From: an uncultured Collinsella sp.
GTDB lineage: Bacteria > Actinomycetota > Coriobacteriia > Coriobacteriales > Coriobacteriaceae
NCBI GenBank assembly: GCA_934630375.1
Contig: CAKTVQ010000017.1
Coordinates: 1-30,300, forward strand
Direction: 5' to 3'
Length of the DNA stretch: 30,300 nucleotides
Position 1 is the stretch's first letter; every line of letters starts with the position of its first letter. Shown in pieces: positions 6,288-13,216 of this stretch. The position numbers were made by a program, and so were the translations under genes. The notes under the pieces are model-generated. The model worked only from the letters and a program-made list of their open reading frames with translations. It did no database searches and was not told the DNA's origin.

Positions 6288-7226
6288 TTATGCGCGTAGG
6301 AAAGCGTATGCGCTTGTTGCCGCTATGGCACCGTCCGAAACGGCGGTCACAACCTGGCGTAAACGCTTGGAGCGGATATCGCCAGCGGCAAATAGACCTG
6401 GCGTGCAGGTCGCCATGGATTCATCAGTCAGAATGCCGCCATCAGGCGCCAGATCAACTAGATGCTCAACAAGCTCGGTATGGGGTTGCGTCCCGGTAAA
6501 GACAAAGATGCCAAACGAGCCAGGCTCAAATGACTCGGTATGAGTCTCACCGGATGCATTGTCCTTAAAGGTGATCGTCGTTGGCATTGCTTCGCCCGAG
6601 AGCTCCACAATACTAGTTTGGTACCTAACTGTAATATTGTCCTTTGCGAGTACTTTCTGAACAACACCATCGGGCGCACGGAACTGGTCGCGGCGCAGCA
6701 CGATGGTCACACTGCTGGCGATTTCTGACAAGAACAGGGCTTCCTCGCAGGCGGCATTGCCGCCACCGATGACAAAGACCTGTTTACCGCGAAAGAACAT
6801 GCCATCGCACGTCGCGCAATACGAAACACCGCGACCGCGATACGTATCCTCGCCAACAAAACCAGCAGATCGCGGCGTAGCACCCATGCAAGCGATAACA
6901 CTCGAGGCCAGCGTATCGCCCATATCGTGATGCACCGTAAACAGCGCCGCATCGGCATCGTAATCGATACCCGTAACCATGCTCCATGTAACCTGTGCTC
7001 CCAAGCCCTCTGCATGTTGCTGAAAACGCTCGCCGAGTTCGGCCCCACTCAAGAGCGGAATGCCCGGATAGTTCTCGACCTCATTGGTTGAGGCAATCTG
7101 TCCGCCCGACATACCCTGCTCAAAGACAGTCGTCGTTAGGTTGGCGCGCGCCGCATAAATGGCGCCAGCATAGCCCGCGGGGCCGCCGCCGATAATCGCA
7201 ACATCGATTGACTGATCGGTAGTCAT
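6288..7226 (-). CDS. trxB: Thioredoxin reductase (NADPH)
   Basis: A 312-residue FAD flavoprotein that passes electrons from NADPH to thioredoxin. FAD binding: IIGGGPAGYAGAIYAARA at residues 11-28; redox-active disulfide CATC (Cys137, Cys140); NADPH binding: VIGGGNAACEEALFL from residue 152, followed by LRRDQFRA; C-terminal FAD motif GLFAAGDIRSK. The length and cysteine spacing are those of bacterial low-molecular-weight TrxB. The start at 7226 has GAGAGGA about 7 bases upstream; the frame extends to 7301 but without similarity. No thioredoxin gene is adjacent. It is divergent from the glycosyltransferase gene at 7345. Confidence 0.93.
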   Translation of the reverse strand: MTTDQSIDVAIIGGGPAGYAGAIYAARANLTTTVFEQGMSGGQIASTNEVENYPGIPLLSGAELGERFQQHAEGLGAQVTWSMVTGIDYDADAALFTVHHDMGDTLASSVIACMGATPRSAGFVGEDTYRGRGVSYCATCDGMFFRGKQVFVIGGGNAACEEALFLSEIASSVTIVLRRDQFRAPDGVVQKVLAKDNITVRYQTSIVELSGEAMPTTITFKDNASGETHTESFEPGSFGIFVFTGTQPHTELVEHLVDLAPDGGILTDESMATCTPGLFAAGDIRSKRLRQVVTAVSDGAIAATSAYAFLRA

Positions 7227-7280
7227 GAAGAGTCCTCTCGTCGAAACGTTGTCGTTCTTTGCGCTCATACCCAAATTTAC

Positions 7281-7310
7281 TTGAACGTGACACTCATGCA
7301 CTACAATAAT
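7281..7310 (+). promoter_or_regulatory. Possible promoter of MGDG-synthase-like gene
   Basis: TTGAAC at 7281-7286 resembles a -35 box. Downstream, TACAAT (7302-7307, 15-base spacer) or AATAAT (7305-7310, 18-base spacer) could be the -10. The start codon is 35 bases further on. The call rests only on hexamer similarity. Confidence 0.4.
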
Positions 7311-7344
7311 AAATCCGTGTTACAACGTCGAAGGGGAGTTATCG

Positions 7345-8646
7345 ATGGATCAGACGCAGACGGGCGACGACGCTCCCCTGCCCATGCAAGCCACTCCCCA
7401 ACCGGAGCAAATGACCGTTTCACCTGCACAAAAACCCCTAGTAACCATTGTGCACGCATCGGTTGGATCGGGCCACAAAGCCGCCGCCAACGCGATTGCT
7501 CAAGCATTTGATCTTATCCACGGCACCAAGGGAATCCCTGAGGATGTTGAGATCGAAGTCCTGGATATCCTCGATTTTGGACGCATTAGGTTCGATGGTA
7601 ATAAAACAGCAGCTTCGTTTACCGGCGCCACGCGCCCCATATATGATCTAACCTGGCGATATACGTTTACGGGACATCTGCTCTGGGGTGGCGGCACGGC
7701 ATGGTCACGTATTATGTTCCCTGCCTTCAACGATTATGTCCGCACCCGCAGGCCCATGGCCGTGGTTGCAACACACATTACGGCAGCCAATGTTGCTGTG
7801 GGCGCCCGCGTCATCACGGGTATCGATTACCCGGTCATCTGCGTACCAACAGACTATGAAGTCGAAGGCTTTTGGCCCCACAAGGACACCGACCTGTTCT
7901 GCGTAGCCAACGAATTTATGGCCGAGACACTTCGCCCCCGTAAGGTTCCCGAGACCAAAATCCGCATTACAGGCATCCCCATTCGCGCCGGGTTTGATAC
8001 GGACTACAATCGCGAGGAAGAACTCGAGAAGTTCAATCTCCCTACAGACAAGACCGTTGTGCTGGTGATGGCCGGCGCCAGTTTGCCTCAACCGTACGTT
8101 CGCTTTCGTGCGGAGATGGACCGCACCCTCCCCTTCCTGCGCAGCTTCGTGGACATGCACTTTGTCTTTTTGCCGGGCAAGGATGCCGAATATGCCACCC
8201 GTCTCAAAACGCTCTTCGATGCCATGAAACTCGAGAACGTTACGGTTCTTGACTATGTCGATGACATGGCAGCGCTTATGCACGGATGCGACCTGGCAAT
8301 TCTCAAATCGGGCGGACTCACCGTTACCGAATGCCTGTGCGCACACCTGCCGATGATTCTGCTGGGCAAGTCCTACGGTCAGGAAAAGGCCAACACCACC
8401 ATGCTCACCGGCATGGGCGCCAGCATGCATGTCACCACTGCACGCGAGCTCATCGTGACGTTGCGCCACCTCCACGATCATCCGGAGTCGCTCAAGGCAC
8501 TGCTCATCAATGGCGAAGTGCTGCGCCGTCCCCACGCAGCCGAAGACATAGCCATCGCAACCATGGAGCTTGCAGGCAAACCCCAAAAGCGCAAACGAGC
8601 CTTCTGCCGCTTCTACTGGGGCGGCAAACCCGCGCATATCCGCTAG
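7345..8646 (+). CDS. MGDG synthase-like glycosyltransferase (UgtP-type)
   Basis: A 433-residue family 28 glycosyltransferase. The N-terminal MGDG-synthase domain starts at about residue 32 with VTIVHASVGSGHKAAANAI, and the C-terminal nucleotide-sugar domain includes VLVMAGASLPQ and DLAILKSGGLTVTECLCAHLPMIL. By family, it transfers glucose or galactose from a UDP sugar to diacylglycerol at the inner face of the membrane, making membrane glycolipids and lipoteichoic acid anchors. No membrane helix is present, so it is probably peripheral; the tail is strongly basic (KPQKRKRAF), which would suit binding to acidic lipids. AAGGGGAG precedes the start. Sugar and acceptor specificity cannot be read from the sequence. 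Confidence 0.87.
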   Translation: MDQTQTGDDAPLPMQATPQPEQMTVSPAQKPLVTIVHASVGSGHKAAANAIAQAFDLIHGTKGIPEDVEIEVLDILDFGRIRFDGNKTAASFTGATRPIYDLTWRYTFTGHLLWGGGTAWSRIMFPAFNDYVRTRRPMAVVATHITAANVAVGARVITGIDYPVICVPTDYEVEGFWPHKDTDLFCVANEFMAETLRPRKVPETKIRITGIPIRAGFDTDYNREEELEKFNLPTDKTVVLVMAGASLPQPYVRFRAEMDRTLPFLRSFVDMHFVFLPGKDAEYATRLKTLFDAMKLENVTVLDYVDDMAALMHGCDLAILKSGGLTVTECLCAHLPMILLGKSYGQEKANTTMLTGMGASMHVTTARELIVTLRHLHDHPESLKALLINGEVLRRPHAAEDIAIATMELAGKPQKRKRAFCRFYWGGKPAHIR

Positions 8647-8657
8647 TCGAATGTCCG

Positions 8658-8759
8658 CCGCTCTGCCGGAGCCGCCCTTATATCATTCCATGCTCAAACA
8701 TTCTCGCTTCGCTGCGAAACTGCGCGTGGAACGATATAAGGGCGGCTCCGGCAGAGCGG
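8658..8759. repeat. Long hairpin enclosing palindromic repeat copy A
   Basis: Bases 8658-8684 and 8733-8759 are perfect 27-bp reverse complements. After one mismatch (8685 with 8732) the pairing continues for 5 bp (8686-8690 with 8727-8731), leaving a 36-base centre. The structure starts 11 bp after the glycosyltransferase stop codon and may act as its terminator or as an mRNA 3' stabiliser, although no T-run follows. Confidence 0.85.
8680..8737 (+). repeat. Palindromic intergenic repeat, copy A (58 bp)
   Basis: This unit runs from ATATCATTCCATGCTC to GCGTGGAACGATAT. The same unit recurs in inverted orientation at 8938-9004, identical except for 9 extra bases in copy B. It looks like a REP/MITE-like repeat; the outer GC-rich arms around the two copies differ in sequence. 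Confidence 0.8.
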
Positions 8760-8837
8760 CTGCGTTTACTTACTAGCAGCTACTTCGGTATCCCCTCCAT
8801 TAGAACCTGCAAAGGTAAAACAGGAAAATATAAATAC

Positions 8838-8886
8838 AGTAAGCCGATTCGACAAAGGGACAGCCCCTTTGTCGAATCGGCTTACT
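8838..8886 (-). terminator. 22-bp perfect hairpin, probable terminator of dut
   Basis: Bases 8838-8859 and 8865-8886 are perfect reverse complements with a 5-base loop. Read on the minus strand the stem is followed by GTATTTATATTTT, a U-rich tail, so it could terminate the nrdR-dut transcript, about 150 bp beyond the dut stop. The inner part GACAAAGGG recalls the GACAAAG stem of the terminator at 5470-5513. Confidence 0.65.
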
Positions 8887-8937
8887 AGAAAAGTAAATAT
8901 TGTTTCAAGCGAGTAGCCGCCCGCCCGCCTCTCTCAC

Positions 8938-9004
8938 ATATCGTTCCACGCGCAGTTTCGCAGCGAGCGAAGCGAAGCGAGAATGTTTGAGCATGGAATG
9001 ATAT
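8938..9004 (-). repeat. Palindromic intergenic repeat, copy B (67 bp)
   Basis: Inverted copy of the repeat at 8680-8737. Ends ATATCGTTCCACGCGC and GAGCATGGAATGATAT are identical to the reverse complement of copy A. The centre carries 9 extra bases (GCGAAGCGA), a tandem expansion of an AGCGA unit. It is flanked by imperfectly complementary GC-rich runs (CCGCCCGCC and GGGCGGGAGG). Confidence 0.8.
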
Positions 9005-9037
9005 AGGTAAGCTCCGGGCGGGAGGGATACGAGCGCC

Positions 9038-9481
9038 CTAGGAGACGCCGCTGGAGCCGAAGCCTCCTTTGCCTCGGTCGGTTTCGTCTAGTTCGTCTAC
9101 CTCTATGAGGTTGACCGTGGGAACTTCTTGGATGACGAGTTGGGCTATGCGGTCGCCTTTGTTGATTTGGATGTTGTTGGAGGAATCCAGGTTGATGAGG
9201 ATGACTTTGAGTTCTCCTCGGTAGTGGGCGTCGATGAGGCCCGGCGTGTTGACTATAGACAGGCCCTGCTTGATAGCCAAGCCGCTGCGGGGCTGGACGA
9301 AGCCGGCGTAGCCGTCGGGCAGGGCGATGGCCAGCCCAGTAGAGACCAGACGGCGTTCGAAGGGCTTCAGAACGCAGTCCTCGTTGGAGCGCAAATCCAA
9401 GCCGGCATCGGTGGGATGGGCGTATTTGGGAAGCTCGACGGTGGGGTCGAGACGCTTTATGTTGACGGTAATGTTGGACAT
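9038..9481 (-). CDS. dut: dUTP diphosphatase
   Basis: A 147-residue trimeric dUTPase that hydrolyses dUTP to dUMP and pyrophosphate, keeping uracil out of DNA and feeding dTMP synthesis. All motifs are present: AGLDLRS (1), PRSGLA (2), [13 protein letters not shown] with the catalytic Asp (3), GDRIAQLVI (4) and the C-terminal [10 protein letters not shown] lid (5). AAGGTGA precedes the ATG by 5 bases. The start lies 4 bp after the nrdR stop, so it is cotranscribed with nrdR and with the LysM gene that is divergent from lexA. Confidence 0.96.
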   Translation of the reverse strand: MSNITVNIKRLDPTVELPKYAHPTDAGLDLRSNEDCVLKPFERRLVSTGLAIALPDGYAGFVQPRSGLAIKQGLSIVNTPGLIDAHYRGELKVILINLDSSNNIQINKGDRIAQLVIQEVPTVNLIEVDELDETDRGKGGFGSSGVS

Positions 9482-9485
9482 GGAA

Positions 9486-9929
9486 TCACCTTAGCTTGTC
9501 GAGCTCTTGCAGAAACTCATCGACGTCTTTGAAATCACGGTAGACCGAGGCAAAGCGAATGTAGGCCACCTTGTCGATCTTGGCCAAGCGCTTGAGCACC
9601 ATGTCACCCAACTCATGGGACGTGACGGCCGTCAGCGTGCGAGAGCGCAGCTCGACCTCGATGTCATCGATAATCTCATTGAGCTTCTTAGTGTCGATAT
9701 CGCGCTTGATGGTGGCGCGCATCAAGCCGACGAGCAGCTTATTGCGATCGAACCGCTGCTTGGTTCCGTCTGACTTAATGACCTCGATTGGGTCTTCGCA
9801 TCGCTCGAACGTTGTAAAGCGATAGTTACACGAGCAACATTCGCGACGGCGCTTAATGGTGTTATTTGACTCCTGCATACGGGAATCAACGACGCGGGTA
9901 TGTGCCTTGCCGCATTTGGGACAGCGCAT
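9486..9929 (-). CDS. nrdR: Transcriptional regulator NrdR
   Basis: A 147-residue repressor of ribonucleotide reductase genes. The N-terminal zinc ribbon has Cys3, Cys6, Cys31 and Cys34 (MRCPKCG and [13 protein letters not shown]). The rest is an ATP-cone that senses ATP/dATP ([19 protein letters not shown]). The length is near the family norm. AGAGGAGG precedes the ATG, but both the start codon and part of that site lie within a 12-bp inverted repeat (9924-9967). It sits between the LysM gene and dut, as nrdR sits beside the lexA-divergent LysM gene in mycobacteria. Confidence 0.96.
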   Translation of the reverse strand: MRCPKCGKAHTRVVDSRMQESNNTIKRRRECCSCNYRFTTFERCEDPIEVIKSDGTKQRFDRNKLLVGLMRATIKRDIDTKKLNEIIDDIEVELRSRTLTAVTSHELGDMVLKRLAKIDKVAYIRFASVYRDFKDVDEFLQELDKLR

Positions 9930-9967
9930 GGTACCTCCTCTTAAACGATAACAAGGGTACCATGCGC
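9924..9967. promoter_or_regulatory. 12-bp inverted repeat covering nrdR start codon
   Basis: GCGCATGGTACC (9924-9935) and GGTACCATGCGC (9956-9967) are perfect reverse complements around a 20-base loop. In the nrdR mRNA one arm contains the end of the ribosome binding site, the ATG and the second codon CGC, so the hairpin would hide the start site. The loop contains AAGAGGA, the other part of the binding site. Confidence 0.75.
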
Positions 9968-9980
9968 AACGCGATAATGA

Positions 9981-10433
9981 TTACGAACGAGCAGGAACCT
10001 TAAGATGCGCACCGGCGGCGAGCGAACCATGCTCCAGATGATTGACGTTACGGATCATGTCGGAAGTCTCTTGCGTGGAAAGGCCTTCGATTGGATATTC
10101 TTCGGCAAGCGACCAAAGAGAATCGCCAGGCTGAACGCGAATGGTCTCGTAAGTAATGTTGGAAACGGACTCGGCATACGCGGCGTGACGAGCGCTAAAG
10201 ACCGACATAGCGAGGACAAAGAAGAGCGTAAGCGCAACGGCGACGGCGACAATCGTCGGAACCTTCAGGGCAACGCGGGCCGGCGCGACTACAGCCTGCT
10301 GATTGCGCGCAGGCTTTACGGTCAAAGGCTGAAAGCCGGAGCGGCCACCCTGAACAACCGTAAAAGTGGGTTCTGCAGGCGTCTCGAGCTTAAGGGCGAG
10401 GTTTCCCTGGACCATATTCGTTGCGTTCATCAT
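9981..10433 (-). CDS. LysM membrane protein, probable SOS division inhibitor (YneA/ChiZ-like)
   Basis: A 150-residue protein with a cytoplasmic N-terminal region (1-57), one transmembrane helix (about 58-79) and an external LysM domain (about 96-147, IRVQPGDSLWSLAEEY ... LKVPARS) that binds peptidoglycan. A LysM gene divergent from lexA is the position of yneA in Bacillus, Rv2719c (chiZ) in mycobacteria and divS in Corynebacterium, whose products stop cell division during DNA damage. This supports the same role here, by context and architecture rather than by sequence identity. The promoter carries a LexA-type box. ATG 10433 and ATG 10430 are both possible behind GAGAGGAG. nrdR and dut follow. 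Confidence 0.82.
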   Translation of the reverse strand: MMNATNMVQGNLALKLETPAEPTFTVVQGGRSGFQPLTVKPARNQQAVVAPARVALKVPTIVAVAVALTLFFVLAMSVFSARHAAYAESVSNITYETIRVQPGDSLWSLAEEYPIEGLSTQETSDMIRNVNHLEHGSLAAGAHLKVPARS

Positions 10434-10501
10434 GTTCTCCTCTCGCGTGTTTTGCTGAGAACAGTTTTATCAAGCCGCGCGGACAAAAATGTCTAGCGCG
10501 A

Positions 10502-10513
10502 GAACGAATGTTC
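10502..10513. promoter_or_regulatory. LexA (SOS) box 1
   Basis: GAACGAATGTTC fits the GAAC-N4-GTTC core of Gram-positive and actinobacterial LexA sites. It is the box closest to the LysM gene, in the lexA-LysM divergent region. Confidence 0.85.
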
Positions 10514-10519
10514 GGTTAT

Positions 10520-10548
10520 TATTATCTTCGAACAGTTGTTCCTGTCAA
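10520..10548 (-). promoter_or_regulatory. Promoter of LysM-nrdR-dut operon
   Basis: On the minus strand a perfect TTGACA -35 (10543-10548) is followed after 17 bases by ATAATA (10520-10525), within a run ATAATAATAA that also allows an 18-base spacer. LexA box 2 lies inside the spacer, which would make this a directly repressed SOS promoter. The transcript would have a leader of about 75-80 bases. Confidence 0.75.
10530..10541. promoter_or_regulatory. LexA (SOS) box 2
   Basis: GAACAGTTGTTC, a full GAAC-N4-GTTC match flanked by TC and CT, lies in the spacer of the leftward promoter. Its centre is 28 bp from those of boxes 1 and 3. Confidence 0.9.
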
Positions 10549-10557
10549 GCAAAATTC

Positions 10558-10569
10558 GAACATTTGTTT
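10558..10569. promoter_or_regulatory. LexA (SOS) box 3
   Basis: GAACATTTGTTT differs from the consensus core only at the last base. It lies 24 bp upstream of the lexA start codon and would let LexA repress its own gene. Confidence 0.75.
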
Positions 10570-10593
10570 GACATGGGTAGAGAGGATGCCCTG

Positions 10594-11238
10594 ATGGCTC
10601 GCAAAATTACCAAGCGTCAGCAGCAAATTTACGACTTCATCAAGGAATATCAGCAGGAGAAGGGTTATCCGCCCAGCGTGCGCGAGATGGCTTCTGCCGT
10701 GGGCCTTTCCTCCCCCAGCACCGTGCACGCTCATCTCTCTGCCCTGGAGGCGCGCGGGCTACTCAAGCGCGATGCCACCAAGCCGCGTGCCCTGGAACTC
10801 TTTAACGAGGACGGTTCCTCTGTCTCAATTTCTAAATCTGACGAGCCCACCGCACCTCGCGGAACGGTCTCGCTACCGCTCGTTGGTCGCGTCGCGGCTG
10901 GGATCCCCATTCTGGCCGAGCAGAATATCGAAGACACTTTTACTATCCCGACCGAAATCGCCACTGATCAGGGTTCCTTTATCCTTGAGGTGCATGGGAG
11001 CTCAATGATCAATGTCGGCATCTTCAATGGCGATTACATCATCGTCCGTGAACAAAAGAGTGCCATGAACGGCGAAATTGTCGTGGCCATGATAGATGGT
11101 TCAGCAACCGTCAAGACGTTCTACAAGGAGCAGGGGCGCGTGCGCTTGCAGCCCGAGAACGACACTATGGAACCCATCTATGCGACGAACCCCGTTATTT
11201 TGGGTAAAGTTGTCGGTTTAATGCGCCGGTTCTCGTAA
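10594..11238 (+). CDS. lexA: LexA repressor
   Basis: A 214-residue SOS repressor and self-cleaving protease. The N-terminal winged helix (ITKRQQQIYDFI ... GYPPSVREMASAVGLSSPSTVHAHL, residues 5-48) binds the GAAC-N4-GTTC boxes. The cleavage bond is Ala102-Gly103 in GRVAAGIP; the catalytic dyad is Ser137 (HGSSMINVG) and Lys174 (ATVKTF). RecA filaments trigger cleavage. The ATG at 10594 begins at the conserved MARKITKRQ and has AGAGAGGA upstream; an open frame back to 10489 runs through the operators and is not used. Three LexA boxes precede it. Its stop overlaps the start of the next gene by one base. Confidence 0.97.
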   Translation: MARKITKRQQQIYDFIKEYQQEKGYPPSVREMASAVGLSSPSTVHAHLSALEARGLLKRDATKPRALELFNEDGSSVSISKSDEPTAPRGTVSLPLVGRVAAGIPILAEQNIEDTFTIPTEIATDQGSFILEVHGSSMINVGIFNGDYIIVREQKSAMNGEIVVAMIDGSATVKTFYKEQGRVRLQPENDTMEPIYATNPVILGKVVGLMRRFS

Positions 11239-11942
11239 TGCAAAAACGCATCACCATCTTTGATACCGTCCGCGGGTTTACGATGATTTCTATGGCAGGA
11301 TTTCACGCTTGCTACGATCTTGCCTACCTGTACGGCTGGGATATGCCCTGGTTTACCCAGTCAGTCTTTCAAGACATCTGGCGCGCCAGCATCAGCTGGG
11401 TATTTTTGTTTATCGCGGGTTGGATGTGTACCCTTTCGCGCAACAATATCAAACGTGCCGCCAAATACGCCTTAGCAGCACTCGTCGTCTGGTTGGCAAC
11501 AACACTTGTCTCATTCGACGATTCGGTTAATTTTGGCATCATCTACTGCATGGCCGCATGCACAGGCATCGTGGCGTTGACCGATCCCGTCCTTAAGAAG
11601 ATATCGGCGAGATGGGGCATACCCCTATGCCTTGTGTTGTTCGCCCTCACCTGGAGCATCCCCAAAACGACCTACCCTGTCCCCTACCTGGCGTGGCTGG
11701 GATTTCCGAGCCCTGGGTTTGTCTCAGGTGATTACTACCCCATCATCCCGTTTATCTTTATGTATCTTGCAGGATACTTCGCCGCACACATAGCGCAGGG
11801 AATCGATAAGACCGTCCCTAGCTGGGCCTACGCCAACCCCCTGCCGGCGCTCGCCAGCCTTGGACGTCACGCACTCCCCTTTTATCTGCTGCATCAGCCC
11901 ATCATTCTGGGCATTTTGGAGCTCGTCTACTCAGTGCGATAA
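11238..11942 (+). CDS. Membrane acyltransferase-like protein (HGSNAT/DUF1624 family)
   Basis: A 234-residue polytopic membrane protein with about seven hydrophobic segments. The start RITIFDTVRGFTMISMAGFHACYDL matches the catalytic-histidine region of heparan-alpha-glucosaminide N-acetyltransferase-like proteins (DUF1624), and the end has HALPFYLLHQPIILGILEL as in related acyltransferases. By family it may acetylate a sugar or glycan across the membrane; the substrate is unknown. The start overlaps the lexA stop (TAATG) and has no clear ribosome binding site, so translation is probably coupled to lexA. Its last 16 bases overlap the convergent hflX gene. Whether it is part of the SOS response is an inference from this coupling. 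Confidence 0.82.
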   Translation: MQKRITIFDTVRGFTMISMAGFHACYDLAYLYGWDMPWFTQSVFQDIWRASISWVFLFIAGWMCTLSRNNIKRAAKYALAALVVWLATTLVSFDDSVNFGIIYCMAACTGIVALTDPVLKKISARWGIPLCLVLFALTWSIPKTTYPVPYLAWLGFPSPGFVSGDYYPIIPFIFMYLAGYFAAHIAQGIDKTVPSWAYANPLPALASLGRHALPFYLLHQPIILGILELVYSVR

Positions 11943-13216
11943 CGCTCGAGCCGCGGTGCAATACGAGCCGGCAACTTCGCCACAATGCGAACACCGTCCT
12001 CGAGATATTCCTCATGCAGAAGGGTTCCCTGCTCATGCACCAGCGTGATGAGAGCGCCCTCGCGATACGGAATGTCAGCGGAGAGCAACACATCGGTGGC
12101 AGCTGCCTCACGAGCAATGCGATCGACGAGATCGTCGAGCCCCTCGCCCGTTTGGGCCGAGAACAGAACGGCTTCCGAATAGCGACGACGGAAACTCAAT
12201 CGATCAACGCTATCGAGAAGATCGATTTTATTGAATACGGTCAGCGTTAAACGCTCTCCGGCGCCGATCTCATCAAGCACGCGGTCGACAGCCTCCAGCT
12301 GCCGCTCATAGTCCTCGTCAGACGCATCTACGACTTTGAGAATTAGATCGGCACCCAACACCTCGGACAGTGTCGATTTAAAGGCATCGACCAGACCATG
12401 CGGCAGCTTTTGAATAAAGCCGACGGTATCGGTAATCGTCATGCCGCGACAGCCGGGCAGGCGATACGAACGCGTCGTAGGGTCGAGCGTAGCAAACAGC
12501 TTGTCCTGCGAAAGTACCGTAGAGCCGGTCAGACGATTGAGCAACGTCGATTTACCGGCATTGGTATAACCGGCTAACGCGACGCGAAACGCCGGTGACT
12601 CAATGCGGCTCTTGGATTGAACATCGCGACGCTGTTCAACCTGCTTGAGTTCACGACGAAGCGCAGCGATCTTATTACGAATGAGGCGACGGTCGACCTC
12701 GAGCTGACTTTCGCCCTGACCAAAACGTGAGCCGATGCCGCCGCGCGTCTGCTCCTTGGCGAGATGGCTCCACATGCCACGCAGGCGAGGCAGCAAATAT
12801 TGAAGCTGTGCCAGCTGTACCTGCAGGCGTCCCTCACGCGTCTGAGCATGCAGGCCAAAGATATCCAGGATCAGTGCTGTACGATCGATAATCTTTACCG
12901 GCTCGCCCACGGCTTTCTCCAAATAGGATTGCTGCGAGGGGGTCAGGTCGTCGTCAAAAATAACGACATCGGCATCCATGCGATGCACCAGGCCGCAAAG
13001 CTCCTCTACCTTACCGGAACCGATAAACGATTTAGGATACGGCTTTACCAAACGCTGCGACAAGCGTGCCACGCACTGGGCACCAGCTGTGTGGGCAAGA
13101 CGCTCCAGCTCATCAAGCGAGCGATCGAGCGGCCATGCATTGTCGCGCCACTCAACACCAACTAAAATGGCACGCTCGGGCTCGGGTGCCGTGGGAACAA
13201 GGGGGAAACGGGCCAT
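11927..13216 (-). CDS. hflX: GTPase HflX
   Basis: A 429-residue ribosome-associated GTPase that splits stalled or heat-damaged ribosomes. The N-terminal HflX domain includes GSGKVEEL and ERPxx-like VVIFDDDLTPSQQ; a coiled-coil linker follows with GGIGSRFGQGESQLEVDRR. The G domain shows GYTNAGKSTLLNRL (G1), DPTTR (G2), DTVGFIQKLPH (G3) and NKIDL (G4). The start ATG overlaps the miaA stop by one base (TAATG), with GAGG about 7 bases upstream. The 3' end overlaps a convergent gene, so no terminator fits between them. It is the last gene of the rny-spoVS-miaB-miaA-hflX run. Confidence 0.95.
   Translation of the reverse strand: MARFPLVPTAPEPERAILVGVEWRDNAWPLDRSLDELERLAHTAGAQCVARLSQRLVKPYPKSFIGSGKVEELCGLVHRMDADVVIFDDDLTPSQQSYLEKAVGEPVKIIDRTALILDIFGLHAQTREGRLQVQLAQLQYLLPRLRGMWSHLAKEQTRGGIGSRFGQGESQLEVDRRLIRNKIAALRRELKQVEQRRDVQSKSRIESPAFRVALAGYTNAGKSTLLNRLTGSTVLSQDKLFATLDPTTRSYRLPGCRGMTITDTVGFIQKLPHGLVDAFKSTLSEVLGADLILKVVDASDEDYERQLEAVDRVLDEIGAGERLTLTVFNKIDLLDSVDRLSFRRRYSEAVLFSAQTGEGLDDLVDRIAREAAATDVLLSADIPYREGALITLVHEQGTLLHEEYLEDGVRIVAKLPARIAPRLERYRTE

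Noticed and set aside
7705..8637. Minus-strand open frame of 310 codons
   Set aside because: Antisense to the glycosyltransferase gene, with no recognisable family or start signal.
8286..8888. Plus-strand open frame of 200 codons running into the repeat region
   Set aside because: Overlaps the glycosyltransferase in another frame and then reads through palindromic repeats; no sign of a real protein.
8658..9004. CRISPR array
   Set aside because: There are only two repeat copies, in inverted orientation, with no regular spacers and no cas genes.
10481..10493. GACA-N4-TGTC palindrome near the LysM gene
   Set aside because: Only four paired bases per side, expected by chance in AT-rich promoter DNA; it does not match the LexA core.
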